64,000 nucleotides of DNA from Fibrobacter sp. (GCA_012523595.1 JAAYIG010000164.1:25249-89248), one strand, 5' to 3'. Shown: positions 18,561 to 28,335, counted from the stretch's first letter. Program-made: numbers and translations. Notes: a model not told the origin generated them from the letters alone.

Positions 18561-19892
18561 ATGAAATATTTTATGGCAGGCGTTGTTCTTATGTGTACTG
18601 TCCTGTTGTTTTCTTCTGTTATCGGCCAGGAGCTGCCCTCAAAGGAGCAAATTATAAGTAAAATGAAGCTTGCCAATGACTATTTCATGCAGAAATGGCC
18701 TGACCCCTGCAACAGTTGCCTCGTGGGTAACCGTCCCAGCAATATCTGGACAAGGGCAGTGTATTACGAAGGAAGCATGGCTTATTATGAATTAAGTAAG
18801 GATATCTCAGCTCTGAATCATGCCGTAAACTGGGGAGAATTTCATGGCTGGAACATGAGAAGCGGGACAACAACCACCAATGCGGACAACCAGTGCGCAG
18901 GGCAGATATATATAGATCTCTACAGGATGGATCAGAAGCAGGAGCGTATCTCCAATATAAAGACTTGTATCGACAGGATGGTGATCTCAGAAAGCGATAA
19001 CCACTGGACCTGGATTGATGCGATTCAGATGGCGATGCCGGTATTTGCAAAACTGGGTGTTCAGTACAGTGATACCCGGTATTTTGACAAGATGTACAGG
19101 CTTTACAACTATCCTAAAACAACCCTGGGGCTCTATAATAAAACTGACCGACTCTGGTGGAGGGATGCTTCCTTTAAAAACCAGAAGACCTCTTCAGGGA
19201 AAAATATCTACTGGTCACGGGGCAACGGATGGGTCTTTGCCGCACTGGTACGCGTATTAAGCGAACTTCCGGATACAGATCCTTACAGGACAGAATACCT
19301 GGATATTTTCACAGAGATGGCAGGAGCGCTTGCTTCTGTGCAGCGCGATGACGGGTTCTGGAATGAAAACCTGGCCGATCCGGAGCATTTCGGCGGTCCG
19401 GAGATTACCGGCACAGGGCTTTTTGTTTACGGTTTTGCCTGGGGAGTAAACAATGGAGTGCTTTCCAGAACAGAGTATATGCCGGTGATTGTCAAGGCCT
19501 GGAAAGCAATCTCTGATAGTGCGATTTTCCCAGATGGAAGGCTGGGTTATGTGCAGGGAACAGGTGATTCCCCCGGAGACAACGGCGCCGGTGTAACAAA
19601 TGTAACCCCGTCAAGGAATATTATCCCTGATTTCGATGATTTCGGTCTGGGATGTGTGCTCCTTGCAGGCAGTGAGGTGGCAAAACTGGCGGACAACCCG
19701 ACTGCCGTGAAAGGGACACATCTTTACCCGGTATCAAAGCAGGTTTCTGCATGGAAATTAACCGGGCCCCTGACTTGCCGTCAATTTACAAGCAATCGTC
19801 ACCCGGCAAGAGTTATTACGCTCTCGGGGGAGCTTGTGAAGAAGGTGCACGGTGGGAAGGGTGTGGGTAGTGGGGTGTATGTGGGGAAGTGA
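18561..19892 (+). CDS. GH105 unsaturated rhamnogalacturonyl/glucuronyl hydrolase
   Basis: The start at 18561 is preferred to 18522: a GAGGAG lies just upstream and the product begins with a clean signal peptide (MKYFMAGVVLMCTVLLFSSV, then IGQ). The body matches the (alpha/alpha)6-barrel of GH88/GH105. Visible signatures are NWGEFHGW, the catalytic-Asp segment WTWIDAIQMAMPVF, YWSRGNGWVFAALVRVL, the segment ITGTGLFVYGFAWGVNNG and DFGLGCVLLAGSEV. These enzymes remove the unsaturated uronic acid left on oligosaccharides by polysaccharide lyases. The C-terminus (ITLSGELVKKVHGGKG, ending GVYVGK) looks like a shortened or eroded secretion tail. It precedes the GH9 gene on the same strand. Confidence 0.9.
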   Translation: MKYFMAGVVLMCTVLLFSSVIGQELPSKEQIISKMKLANDYFMQKWPDPCNSCLVGNRPSNIWTRAVYYEGSMAYYELSKDISALNHAVNWGEFHGWNMRSGTTTTNADNQCAGQIYIDLYRMDQKQERISNIKTCIDRMVISESDNHWTWIDAIQMAMPVFAKLGVQYSDTRYFDKMYRLYNYPKTTLGLYNKTDRLWWRDASFKNQKTSSGKNIYWSRGNGWVFAALVRVLSELPDTDPYRTEYLDIFTEMAGALASVQRDDGFWNENLADPEHFGGPEITGTGLFVYGFAWGVNNGVLSRTEYMPVIVKAWKAISDSAIFPDGRLGYVQGTGDSPGDNGAGVTNVTPSRNIIPDFDDFGLGCVLLAGSEVAKLADNPTAVKGTHLYPVSKQVSAWKLTGPLTCRQFTSNRHPARVITLSGELVKKVHGGKGVGSGVYVGK

Positions 19893-20177
19893 GGGGACGG
19901 GGTACGACAAAAGGCGCCACGTAATGGAAGATCATTTGTAATCGTTTGGTGTATTAGTCATTTTTCAGCAGTTCCCGGCTGGTACGATTATTAAAAGTAA
20001 AAGATTATAACAGTTAATATCTTCATAGTTGCACCAACTCAGGGTATTTCGCGAGACAGAATAGCGCGCAATAAGAAATAAAAGACTTTCGCGATAAAGG
20101 AGCGATATGAAATGGTAAAATAAACGACAGGAGTATATATTAAAGAGGTATTTACTTTTTGAGAAAAGGGAGATTTT
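19893..20177. other. Intergenic region upstream of the GH9 gene
   Basis: 285 bases without a gene. A 149-codon minus-strand frame overlaps the start of the GH9 gene and is a shadow. AAAGGGAG just before 20178 is a good ribosome-binding site for GH9. Confidence 0.5.
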
Positions 20178-22544
20178 ATGAAAAAGAGGCTGGTAATTGC
20201 CGCTATTCTGTGTGGACTGGTGCAACTTCAGGCAGCGCTTACTCTTAAAGAGGTACGCACTGCTTCCAATAATGTCCTGGTTGTCTTTTTTCACAACACC
20301 GCTCTCAATGCAAATGCTGTGAGCATCTCTGATATATCGCAATGGAAGGTCAATGGTGAAGCAGTAACTGCAATAAACAGGTATGTCATGCAGGCAAATG
20401 CCTGTGATTACCATATCTATCTTACAGTCCCGCAGTTAGTCAATGGAACGACTTATGAGATTGAGACGCCCCATGGAGATACAAGTATCGTATTTGACGA
20501 TCACAAAATATTCTGTGAGTCAATTAAAACAAACCAGGCTGCTTACAGTGCTCTTTGCAAGAGTAATTATGCCTATTTTGCCATCTGGCTCGGGGATGGC
20601 GGCAGCAGGCAGATAAGCGGTACGCTTCCTGCCTATCAGGTCTTCGAAGTATATACAAATAAAGTAGTGGCGCAGGGAACCCTTACCGAGGTTGGCGAGG
20701 ATCGGACCTCGGGTGATTTTGTCTATAAAATAGACCTCTCTTCGGTTCCACAGGGCGGCCCGTACAAGATTGCAATTGACGGCTACGGCTGTTCTTATCC
20801 CTTTGGTGTCGGCGGTGACTTTTCACGCCGTCTGGCGCACATAATGTTCCGCGGTCAGTATTACCAGAGGTGCGGATGTCCAATACATGAGCCCTATGGA
20901 TGGAATATACGGCAGAAGGCATGTCATACGCTTATCTATGATGTAGATGGTCCGATTGGGGAAGCCAATATTGTAGTGACAGGCGACGAGCCCACGATGA
21001 CCGTTTATGGAGGTTACCATGATGCCGGCGACACGGACCGCCGGGCCTATCACATGGCAAACCCGGTAATCAATTTGATGCTTTACGAGGCTTTTCCGGA
21101 TCTCTTTGTGGATGACCAGTTTAATATCCCGGATAAGTTTGATGAAAACTTTAATATCCTGGGTAAAGGCAACGGGATTCCGGATATTATCGATGAGGCG
21201 GAATGGGGGACACTTGCATGGGAGTACCTGCAGAATGAGGACGGAAGTATCCATTTTGGAACAGAAACCAAAGGGTATGCAGATGGGGCGCCATACGATA
21301 TAGCTGATAAGCACCGTTATGGCACCGTAGTTATCGATGATCGCCCTGCCGCAGTGGCCCCGGGACTGTTTCTGCACCTTGCACGGCTTTTAAAACCCTA
21401 TAATGAAGCACGCGCGGAGCAGCTTGCCGAGCGGGCCCAGCGTACCTTTAATTACATCAGCACAAAAAAATGGGGCAACCCCGAGAAGCTTTATTATTAT
21501 ATCCAGAAATATCTCTACGATGGTGATGAGGCAGCCCATGAACAAGTCAAATCACTTGTCAGTACTGTGGATCGTTATCCTTTGTGCGTGACAGGAACGC
21601 TGGGGTATTCACTTAACAACAGTGCATTTGATAATCCGGGGTATATGGTCTCTTACATGGTCGAGAAGACAAGGGTTACTGATCCGGAAGTTATTGCAAA
21701 GTTTACTAATGCACTGAAGGCCGGTGCGGATTCCAATATCGTTGAGCTGAGGAGGTATGCGTATCCTGTGGGTAACAATCCGATTGGAACCTCGTGGGGT
21801 CATAATGTCAGGCAGCCCAGCTATGCCTGCGCACCACTGCTTTACTGGAGATTCTCAGGCGAGCAGTCATATTTTGATGCGGCGTGTAATCTGATGGACT
21901 ATATTCTGGGGCTTAACCCGCTGGGGATCAGTTACGTAACCGGTCTTGGCTTTCATCAGGTCCACAATCCCCACGACAGGCAGAGCTGGTATACAAAAAG
22001 TAAAAGCTGGGGAGTTCCGGTACCGGGTATAACGGTTTTCGGCCCGGGTGTTTCCCCTGCCGGCACAACAGTTCCGGCATTGACCGCATTGCCGGTAGAG
22101 CGTCAGTTCGCGGATAATCATAACTGTATCTCAACTTCAGAGTTCACGATTTTTGAAACAATGACTCATTATTCCATGTACACGGTTTTAGCCGGCGGGG
22201 GAAAGTGGGATGAGTCAAATGACCCGTTTGCATCTCAACAGATTGCAGTAAAAAGGGACAGGGTAAAGGCGAAGGTGAATCCCGGGACGTTGCTCTCGGC
22301 GAATTTGAGAAATGGAAAACTTGTCATAACCCTCAACCTTATGTCAAAAGAACGGATCCGCGGCTCTCTCTTTACTTTGAATGGGGCGGTTCTGTCTGAA
22401 TTTGATCTTGGAATTGCGGGTCCTGGTCTTTCGACATTTCATCTGCCAATTGACAGGATGAATAGGCTCGGGACAAATTTGGTTTTCTGCCGGATTCAGA
22501 GTGGGAAGACGTCTGTTGCAGGGAAAGTGTTTATTGGAGAGTAG
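20178..22544 (+). CDS. GH9 cellulase/endoglucanase with N-terminal Ig-like domain and T9SS-like tail
   Basis: This 788-residue protein has a signal peptide (about 1-19). An Ig-like region follows, with the CelD_N-type sandwich before the catalytic domain. The GH9 (alpha/alpha)6-barrel spans about 230-690. The catalytic-base segment is YGGYHDAGDTDRRAYH, with the paired Asp of the DAGD motif. The second half has ILGLNPLGISYVTGLG and HQVHNPHDR, with the conserved His and Arg. The acid Glu lies in CISTSEFTIFETMTHY. The C-terminal about 95 residues form a Por-secretion-like tail (LFTLNGAVLSEFDLG, VAGKVFIGE). The family cleaves cellulose or related beta-1,4-glucans. It follows GH105 on the same strand, and the two may be co-regulated. 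Confidence 0.92.
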   Translation: MKKRLVIAAILCGLVQLQAALTLKEVRTASNNVLVVFFHNTALNANAVSISDISQWKVNGEAVTAINRYVMQANACDYHIYLTVPQLVNGTTYEIETPHGDTSIVFDDHKIFCESIKTNQAAYSALCKSNYAYFAIWLGDGGSRQISGTLPAYQVFEVYTNKVVAQGTLTEVGEDRTSGDFVYKIDLSSVPQGGPYKIAIDGYGCSYPFGVGGDFSRRLAHIMFRGQYYQRCGCPIHEPYGWNIRQKACHTLIYDVDGPIGEANIVVTGDEPTMTVYGGYHDAGDTDRRAYHMANPVINLMLYEAFPDLFVDDQFNIPDKFDENFNILGKGNGIPDIIDEAEWGTLAWEYLQNEDGSIHFGTETKGYADGAPYDIADKHRYGTVVIDDRPAAVAPGLFLHLARLLKPYNEARAEQLAERAQRTFNYISTKKWGNPEKLYYYIQKYLYDGDEAAHEQVKSLVSTVDRYPLCVTGTLGYSLNNSAFDNPGYMVSYMVEKTRVTDPEVIAKFTNALKAGADSNIVELRRYAYPVGNNPIGTSWGHNVRQPSYACAPLLYWRFSGEQSYFDAACNLMDYILGLNPLGISYVTGLGFHQVHNPHDRQSWYTKSKSWGVPVPGITVFGPGVSPAGTTVPALTALPVERQFADNHNCISTSEFTIFETMTHYSMYTVLAGGGKWDESNDPFASQQIAVKRDRVKAKVNPGTLLSANLRNGKLVITLNLMSKERIRGSLFTLNGAVLSEFDLGIAGPGLSTFHLPIDRMNRLGTNLVFCRIQSGKTSVAGKVFIGE

Positions 22545-22554
22545 GTTTTTTTCG

Positions 22555-22758
22555 CGGGAATGACGTTGAGGTGAGAGTGTTGCTTGCAATGAACATTTGC
22601 CCCCTCAGGGTATCATGCCTGTGAAAACAGGCATCCAGGGATTGTGATATGTCAATACTGGATTCCAGTTTTCACGGGAATGACGTGGAGGTTAGAGTGT
22701 CGCTTGCAATGAACATTTGCCCCCTCAGGGCATCATGCCTGTGAAAACAGGCATCCAG
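22555..22758. repeat. Tandem direct repeat (family R2), 120-bp period
   Basis: Two nearly identical units of about 84 bases start at 22555 and 22675, exactly 120 bases apart. Each runs CGGGAATGACGT, then GAGGT, then GCTTGCAATGAACATTTGCC, then CCCTCAGGG, and ends with the hairpin ATGCCTGTGAAAACAGGCAT followed by CCAG. Related single copies lie near 1265-1460, 7515-7550 and 26090-26155. The array sits between convergent genes. Confidence 0.8.
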
Positions 22759-22769
22759 TCATTCTTTCT

Positions 22770-25106
22770 TTAAAAACCAAACCCACTACTCAATCTTCTT
22801 CCAATTGAGGTTATCCTCGATGACACCTGGAAGTTGTCTGCAAGCGCGGTGCCGGGTGAATAGCTTTCTCCTTTGTATATCCCATGTTCCTTTGTCCCGC
22901 CTGAAACACTGCCGCCGTAGTAGAAAGTATAGGTGCCGGCAGTCAAATCGGGCGATGAAAAAACGACATACTGGTAGTTTGTGGCTGGTTCAAACGTAAA
23001 GACAGTTTCGCCGTTTGATCCCCTGAGACTTATCGGGGTGCCAACATTAACCGTCTCATTAAATGCAGCTACCAGGCAGTTCTGCTTTGAATTCTGAGTT
23101 GGTGGATAGGCCATCTGGTAATTGGCCGCAGAGCCTGCGGCCAGGACATATCCTCCGTTTACAAGTACGTAGTACTCATTCGGATTGGAAAAATCGAAAC
23201 CCACATCAAAAGGACCCTCCACACGTGCATCTCCAATTTTAGGATCGGGTCCATGAAGAATCACGACACCGCCGTTAATCTCTATGTCTCCATTGGAATC
23301 GAGACAGTCGCCAATGGTGCAATAAACAACAACGTATCCTCCATTGATCTGCAAGAGATGATCATGCGAACTTGGCTCGATGCCAAATTGACCACCACCG
23401 GGGTTTTCTGAGGTACTTTTCAGTGCCACATTTATACCATCATCGTAGGCATTAACCGTTATCTTTCCATCATTGATTACCATCGCAAACCCCTCAAGAC
23501 CCTCGTAGCATCTTACAATATTGATTTCCCCATTATCGATAGTCAGCAAGGAATCCGTATGTATTCCGTCATCACCGGATGAGATTGTAAATACTCCGCC
23601 TTTAATTACAGCAAGCTGGTCCGAATGAATACCGTCATCTGCCGAGTTAATGTTAAACGTACCATCTGTAATGACTATATTGTTTTCAGCCTTTATTCCC
23701 TTTGCGCTTACGTCACTGTCGTATTGCTTCCCATCTTTGAATGTATCGCTGCCTCCACCTGAAATTATGTCAAATTTTCCGCCGTTTATTTCCACATAGT
23801 TGGCTGCATCGATACCATCCCCGTTACTTCTGATCTTTATGTCACCGTCTTCGATTAACACAATTCCAGTTGACACATTTCCGCTGTCTGAGGACTTTAA
23901 ACCATCACCCCTTGCAGTTATATCAAAAGTTCCACCACGAATAACAAGTTTGTCCTTTCCCCTTATGCCATCATCAGCGGAGTTTATGACAAAGTTACCT
24001 CCAATGATGGTAAGTTTATCTTTACCCGCAATCGCATCCTTGTAATTGGCATTGATAACCAGCTTTCCGCTCCCCTGGAAAACAAGATCATCTTTACTGT
24101 AAATTGTGGCTTTGGGCTCATCATCTTCGAAAAAGAGGGTGTAGTTTTGAGGATCACTGAATTTGTTCTCGGTCCCTTCAGCCAGTTCAACAATCGTGTT
24201 TTTTGCTTTCTGGACAAACAGTGGAGAGGTGGAAGAGTTGCCTATGTCCACTCCCTTGAGGACAAGGATCACATCATTTTTATCCTCTGTATTCACCACT
24301 ATTCGCCCGTCGGTCAGTGGCCCGTCTATATGGTAAGTCCCAGATGACATCACAGTGACTTCGGTACCGTTAACAAGTGCACCAGGTCCGGATACCTCTA
24401 TTCTGTCAGTTAAAAGATGAATCTCTGTATAAGAGCCGGTTTTCTCCATCTCGATGATAATGTCCTGCTGGAAAGCACCGGTCACAGGAAAGCTTCCGGT
24501 CAGGTACCCGTCCTTCGATGCTATAAGAGTATCAAATGCCTGGAAAATATCAGCTACTTCCTTTGCATGTGGCACGGCCAGAGTGCTGTTGCCGGAAGAA
24601 AACATACCATTTTTGAAATTGACACTCGTTCCGGTGGAAAAGAGTGTACCTGTAAATGTGCTGCGGCTGGTAACAATTCTTATACAGGTAAGTCCCGGAC
24701 TTAACTGGGGAATTGAGACTGTCTGATGGCTATTATCAGGGTTGTCCGGTAGAAGTGTAAAGATCTTTTTACCGTTTATTGAAAACAGTTCCACCCGTTT
24801 GAGCTGTTCATTATCAGGGCCGGAAGAAAAAACAAGAGCATTGTTTTTAATGACAAAGGGATTGGTGTTTTTACCTGGATGAAAAGGATTCGTGGCAGAA
24901 GAGGTAACAAGGGCAAAGGAGCCATCAGGACCCGAAACATCCGAGAGCCCGCTGGATTTCATCGCTACAATTACACCGGATATCCCCTCCCGGGTTTGTT
25001 TGTCAATAATTTTTCCGGACAGTGAGATCTGCTGGGCTGCAGTAAAGAAAAGAATACCGCATAAGAGAATAGCTGAACAGACTGTAATTTTTCTCATGAT
25101 GGGCAA
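22770..25106 (-). CDS. Cthe_2159-like polysaccharide-binding beta-helix protein
   Basis: This 778-residue secreted protein has a signal peptide (about 1-24). A carboxypeptidase-regulatory-like domain follows at about 27-65 (GKIIDKQTREGISGVIVAM). A sorting-tail-like sandwich at about 75-155 is unusual in being internal (VELFSINGKKIFTLLPDN). The main part is a long repetitive right-handed beta-helix of Cthe_2159 type, with turns such as NINSADDGIHSDQLAVIKGG, ISSGDDGIHTDSLLTIDNG and SNGDGIDAANYVEINGGKF. The acidic DDGI loops are thought to bind calcium in this family. The family prototype binds cellulose and acidic pectin, so a surface adhesin or glycan-binding role is likely. It lies convergent to the GH9 gene. 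Confidence 0.85.
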   Translation of the reverse strand: MPIMRKITVCSAILLCGILFFTAAQQISLSGKIIDKQTREGISGVIVAMKSSGLSDVSGPDGSFALVTSSATNPFHPGKNTNPFVIKNNALVFSSGPDNEQLKRVELFSINGKKIFTLLPDNPDNSHQTVSIPQLSPGLTCIRIVTSRSTFTGTLFSTGTSVNFKNGMFSSGNSTLAVPHAKEVADIFQAFDTLIASKDGYLTGSFPVTGAFQQDIIIEMEKTGSYTEIHLLTDRIEVSGPGALVNGTEVTVMSSGTYHIDGPLTDGRIVVNTEDKNDVILVLKGVDIGNSSTSPLFVQKAKNTIVELAEGTENKFSDPQNYTLFFEDDEPKATIYSKDDLVFQGSGKLVINANYKDAIAGKDKLTIIGGNFVINSADDGIRGKDKLVIRGGTFDITARGDGLKSSDSGNVSTGIVLIEDGDIKIRSNGDGIDAANYVEINGGKFDIISGGGSDTFKDGKQYDSDVSAKGIKAENNIVITDGTFNINSADDGIHSDQLAVIKGGVFTISSGDDGIHTDSLLTIDNGEINIVRCYEGLEGFAMVINDGKITVNAYDDGINVALKSTSENPGGGQFGIEPSSHDHLLQINGGYVVVYCTIGDCLDSNGDIEINGGVVILHGPDPKIGDARVEGPFDVGFDFSNPNEYYVLVNGGYVLAAGSAANYQMAYPPTQNSKQNCLVAAFNETVNVGTPISLRGSNGETVFTFEPATNYQYVVFSSPDLTAGTYTFYYGGSVSGGTKEHGIYKGESYSPGTALADNFQVSSRITSIGRRLSSGFGF

Positions 25107-25311
25107 ACCTTGTTAAGTTTATAAGCTTTAGTGGCTTTGGATTGAGCCCTCAGCCAGATGGATCTATGGTAGTGACAGTGTCTGCTTTTATTAGTGTTAA
25201 TATATCACCAAATTTCTCTAAATATTTTAAAAAGTAGTGCCTGGTGCTGTACCGGATATTTTATTTCCTCTGGAGGGAAATCCAGAAACGATTGAATTAA
25301 AGGAGTTTATA

Positions 25312-25735
25312 TAGTGGGAGGCTCACCCTGCCTGCCCTGCCGTAGCTTCTTAGCGTAGGCGGGGTTTCAGCCCGCAGAAGACTGCGGTCTTCCACCACCC
25401 CCTCTGTGTTGGCATAGAGTTGTGGCCTACGGGAAAATGTTACCAAGTCGGGCAAGATTAGCCGGCTTCTCAACCTTTACTGGTGGAAGAAGAAACGATT
25501 ATTATATACCGGATTTACTTTCGTTCCTGTGTTCGTAACCGTAAACAATAAAAGATTATCAAAAACCGCATGAGGATTGGGTATTTACCCTTGTTTTGTC
25601 ATGTTGTCTTACAGAGGCGGTATTAATGCCGCCTCTAGCCAGGATAAGCCCGGTAAACCGGGCTTGCAGGAGAATGAAATCTCATTGTTTTCAATTTACC
25701 CCGATTTATCAGAGTTTACATGTATTAGAGTGCTG
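25312..25735. repeat. Composite intergenic repeat R1, copy B
   Basis: This is the longest copy. Blocks shared with copy C include: GCCGTAGCTTCTTAGCGTAG, TTCCACCACCCCCTCTGTGT, GGAAAATGTTACCAAGTC (diverged in C), ACTGGTGGAAGAAGAAACGA, TATACCGGATTT, then the hairpins AGGCGGTATTAATGCCGCCT and AAGCCCGGTAAACCGGGCTT, then a segment ending in TTTATCAGAGTTTACAT. It lies between the Cthe_2159-like gene and the GH10 gene. Confidence 0.75.
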
Positions 25736-25737
25736 TT

Positions 25738-25850
25738 GATTTGTCGTGCGATCGTTTTGTCTTTCTGTCGTACTCTCATACCCTCGTACTCTTGTCCTGT
25801 CGTGCTCTCGTGTTGTCGTAATGTCGTATTGTCGTACATTCCCTGCCTTC
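25738..25850. repeat. Degenerate GTCGT-rich tract
   Basis: This tract contains many spaced copies of GTCGT or TCGT (for example TTGTCGTGCGATCG and CGTAATGTCGTATTGTCGTA). A shorter version follows R1 copy C at 28698-28733. No ORF is convincing here. Confidence 0.5.
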
Positions 25851-25868
25851 AAATGTTTTTTCGCTAAG

Positions 25869-26024
25869 CCTTAGTATCTGTCTGAAAAAACCTTAGTAGT
25901 AGCAGAGTTGAATACACGTACAAACCTTATTACCTTATTTTTTTCATACCTTTTAATAAGGTAATAAGGTTATGGTCATTGATTTTTCTGTTTACTACTA
26001 AGGTTTCAAAGATAGATACTAAGG
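25869..26024. repeat. Nested triple inverted repeat
   Basis: Three nested arm pairs can be read. The outer pair is CCTTAGTATCTGTCT (25869) with AGATAGATACTAAGG (26010-26024). The middle pair is AAAACCTTAGTAGTA (25887) with TACTACTAAGGTTT (25993-26006). The inner pair is AACCTTATTACCTTATT (25923) with AATAAGGTAATAAGGTT (25955-25971). All arms reuse the core CCTTA/TAAGG. Together they could form a long cruciform or RNA stem. Confidence 0.8.
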
Positions 26025-26089
26025 TTTTTTGAGATAAAGATAAGAGTCTGAACTGTGATTTCTGTGATTAAATTGATTGAGATGATTTC

Positions 26090-26357
26090 TGGATTCCTGC
26101 TTTTGCAGGAAAAACGTAGAAAGGAAAATGCTGCTTGTAATGAACAACTGTCACCTGGAAAGTCCTGCCCATGACGGTCTTCCGGCATGGATAATGATTC
26201 GTTACCTTCAGCGGGGGTTTTAGGGGCCCCCGCTCCGCCGTAGCTTTAACGGGGGTAAGTTTGCCTGGCCGTAACACTGGCGACTTCACGAAAACAGGTC
26301 TACTCAACCTTAAGGCTTCGCGGAGGCGAGCAAGACACGGCCTCTGCCATATTCTTA
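26090..26357. other. Intergenic region with an R2-like repeat
   Basis: Contains an R2-like element (TTCCTGCTTTTGCAGGAA followed by GCTGCTTGTAATGAAC) and a segment CTCCGCCGTAGCTTTAACGG that resembles part of R1. No gene is seen. Confidence 0.5.
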
Positions 26358-28112
26358 TTATTTCTTGATTGACACTGTATGGACATGCTCCCCTTTCTTC
26401 CCAAAAAACAACTGTTCCTGCTTTATCTTTTTGCCTTTCTGATCTCTGATTACAATGTCGTACTCGCCGTAAAAGCCCCTGAAATTGACTTTGGCATCGG
26501 AGCCGACTTTCAGGGTATCATGGGTTGACCAGACATTATGAATCAGATTGTACACGGTGTCTGCTGCAGGACGGGCCTTGAAGTCGAAATCATACAAACC
26601 AGCTCCGGGGCACCAGTGACGCGCATCCCAGAATCCCCAGAACAGGAATCCCTCGATTGCAGGATGAGAAAAGCAGGTACGGAGAACCTTCGCGTATTCC
26701 TTGGCCTGGTCTGCCTCGGAAATATTCATCGCACGTACATTCATGTCAAACTCGGTTACCTTTATCGGTAAACCGATTTCCGCAAGGTAGTCCAGTTTTG
26801 CGGCAATGTCCAGAGGATTCGCCCGGTCCTGGAAATGCCCCTGTACGCCGATACCGTGCACCGGAACTCCTCTTTTCAGTAAACCCTCGATCATATCCCT
26901 GTAAATCTTGGCATCACCACCTGAGATGATAGAATACTCGTTGATATAAAGCTTTGCTCCGGGGTCTGCGCGATGTGCCCATACAAAGGATGAGTCGAGG
27001 ATATCGTATCCCAGACGATGGAAATGCGCCGTCTCATGTACCGGCTCATTCCATACATCATATTCCAGTATTTTTCCTTTATACAGGGTAAGATCACGGG
27101 TAATTCGCTCCTTGATAGCATCACGAAGCTGCTGATCACTTCCCTGTCTGGCCCAGTGGTTCTGATAGCCGTAATTTTCGATACCCCAGACAAGTGTGTG
27201 TCCACGTATCGGGAATTTGTTCTTTTCACCCCATTTCAGATACTCATCGATAACTTTGGTTTTTGGAGCACCCTTCTGAGGTTCATACTCTTCCCACTTT
27301 AACGCATTTTCAAAAACACCACTGTTGAAAAATCGCAGTGCAGTTGCCCTGTACTTCTGCTCATCATCACCACCTGCAAAATTGAGACATGTACCCAAGG
27401 GAAACTCATGTCGTTTCAGGTGTACTTCGACACTTCCGTTAAACGGAGTGTTTTTGGCATCCGTGATTTTTATCGAAAACGAGCCTTTGCGGAGTGAATC
27501 GATGCGCTGTTCCGCTTTATCGTACCAGTCGGCTGGAACTTCCTTCAGATCCAGATAACCGGCATCAGTGATAACTACATCATCGATAAAGTAGTCCCCT
27601 TTGGAATGCGCACACTGAAAATTCATCTGGATATCGGTTGTTGTAGACGGTGCGGTAAATAACATCTCGTAAGGTTTCCATTCATCGGTAAGTTTGAATT
27701 TCTTACCGCTGTAATATGTCCAGGGAGGAGATCCCTTGATAAATACGACCTCCAGGATTCCGGCTCCATTTTCACCTCTGGCCCAGAATTCTAATTTGTA
27801 TAGGTTGTTCTTCTTGATCTGAAAGTTTTTCTGCTGAAGCTGCACGTGCCATATTTCAGTGGCGACATTATCAATCCTGAATCTTCCGCAGTAATTGCCG
27901 GAGTGAGGTTTGTAGTCAACGATTTCAAAGCTGCCCAGTTTCGGAGCAAATGTCCAGAAAAACCAGCTATCCATTCCATTCTCAAATGTCCCGTCAGCAT
28001 AGGGCTTTGCCATCGGCTCGGCAGGAGGAACATATGATGGAGAGCGGTTTTGGGCTGAAATCACTGTTATCAGTACAGTCAGAATCAGAAACGGTTTAAA
28101 GATGGTATTCAT
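26358..28112 (-). CDS. GH10 endo-1,4-beta-xylanase with N-terminal CBM
   Basis: The start at 28112 is chosen over 28142 because it gives a clean signal peptide (MNTIFKPFLILTVLITVISA). The 584-residue protein has a CBM4/9-like domain at about 35-180. The GH10 TIM barrel spans about 200-535. It shows LKWEEYEPQKG, RGHTLVWG, the acid/base Glu in YDVWNEPVHE, VHGIGVQGHFQ and the nucleophile Glu in KVTEFDMN. The segment GFLFWGFWDARHW closes the substrate cleft. A short beta-rich C-terminal extension follows, but no clear secretion tail. It hydrolyses xylan outside the cell and complements the GH11 enzyme at 9673. Repeats flank the gene on both sides. Confidence 0.94.
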   Translation of the reverse strand: MNTIFKPFLILTVLITVISAQNRSPSYVPPAEPMAKPYADGTFENGMDSWFFWTFAPKLGSFEIVDYKPHSGNYCGRFRIDNVATEIWHVQLQQKNFQIKKNNLYKLEFWARGENGAGILEVVFIKGSPPWTYYSGKKFKLTDEWKPYEMLFTAPSTTTDIQMNFQCAHSKGDYFIDDVVITDAGYLDLKEVPADWYDKAEQRIDSLRKGSFSIKITDAKNTPFNGSVEVHLKRHEFPLGTCLNFAGGDDEQKYRATALRFFNSGVFENALKWEEYEPQKGAPKTKVIDEYLKWGEKNKFPIRGHTLVWGIENYGYQNHWARQGSDQQLRDAIKERITRDLTLYKGKILEYDVWNEPVHETAHFHRLGYDILDSSFVWAHRADPGAKLYINEYSIISGGDAKIYRDMIEGLLKRGVPVHGIGVQGHFQDRANPLDIAAKLDYLAEIGLPIKVTEFDMNVRAMNISEADQAKEYAKVLRTCFSHPAIEGFLFWGFWDARHWCPGAGLYDFDFKARPAADTVYNLIHNVWSTHDTLKVGSDAKVNFRGFYGEYDIVIRDQKGKKIKQEQLFFGKKGEHVHTVSIKK

Positions 28113-28335
28113 AGATTTCCCTGCTTTCTGGAGTTCAGTCATTAGGGTTATAGTGATCTTTTTAGAAATTAATATAATTGAAGATAATGGTTATTTGCGA
28201 GTGCCCCCGCGCTAGCATAGATATGGCATTGATCTGAAGAATTCCTGAAAAAGCAGGAATTCAGATATTAAAAGTAGAATATAAGAATATAGCAGGGGGG
28301 CTGTGTTCCTGCTCATCTCCAATTAATGAAATAAT

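Noticed and set aside
20823..21377. 184-codon minus-strand ORF
   Set aside because: It lies entirely antisense to the well-supported GH9 gene and is a shadow frame.
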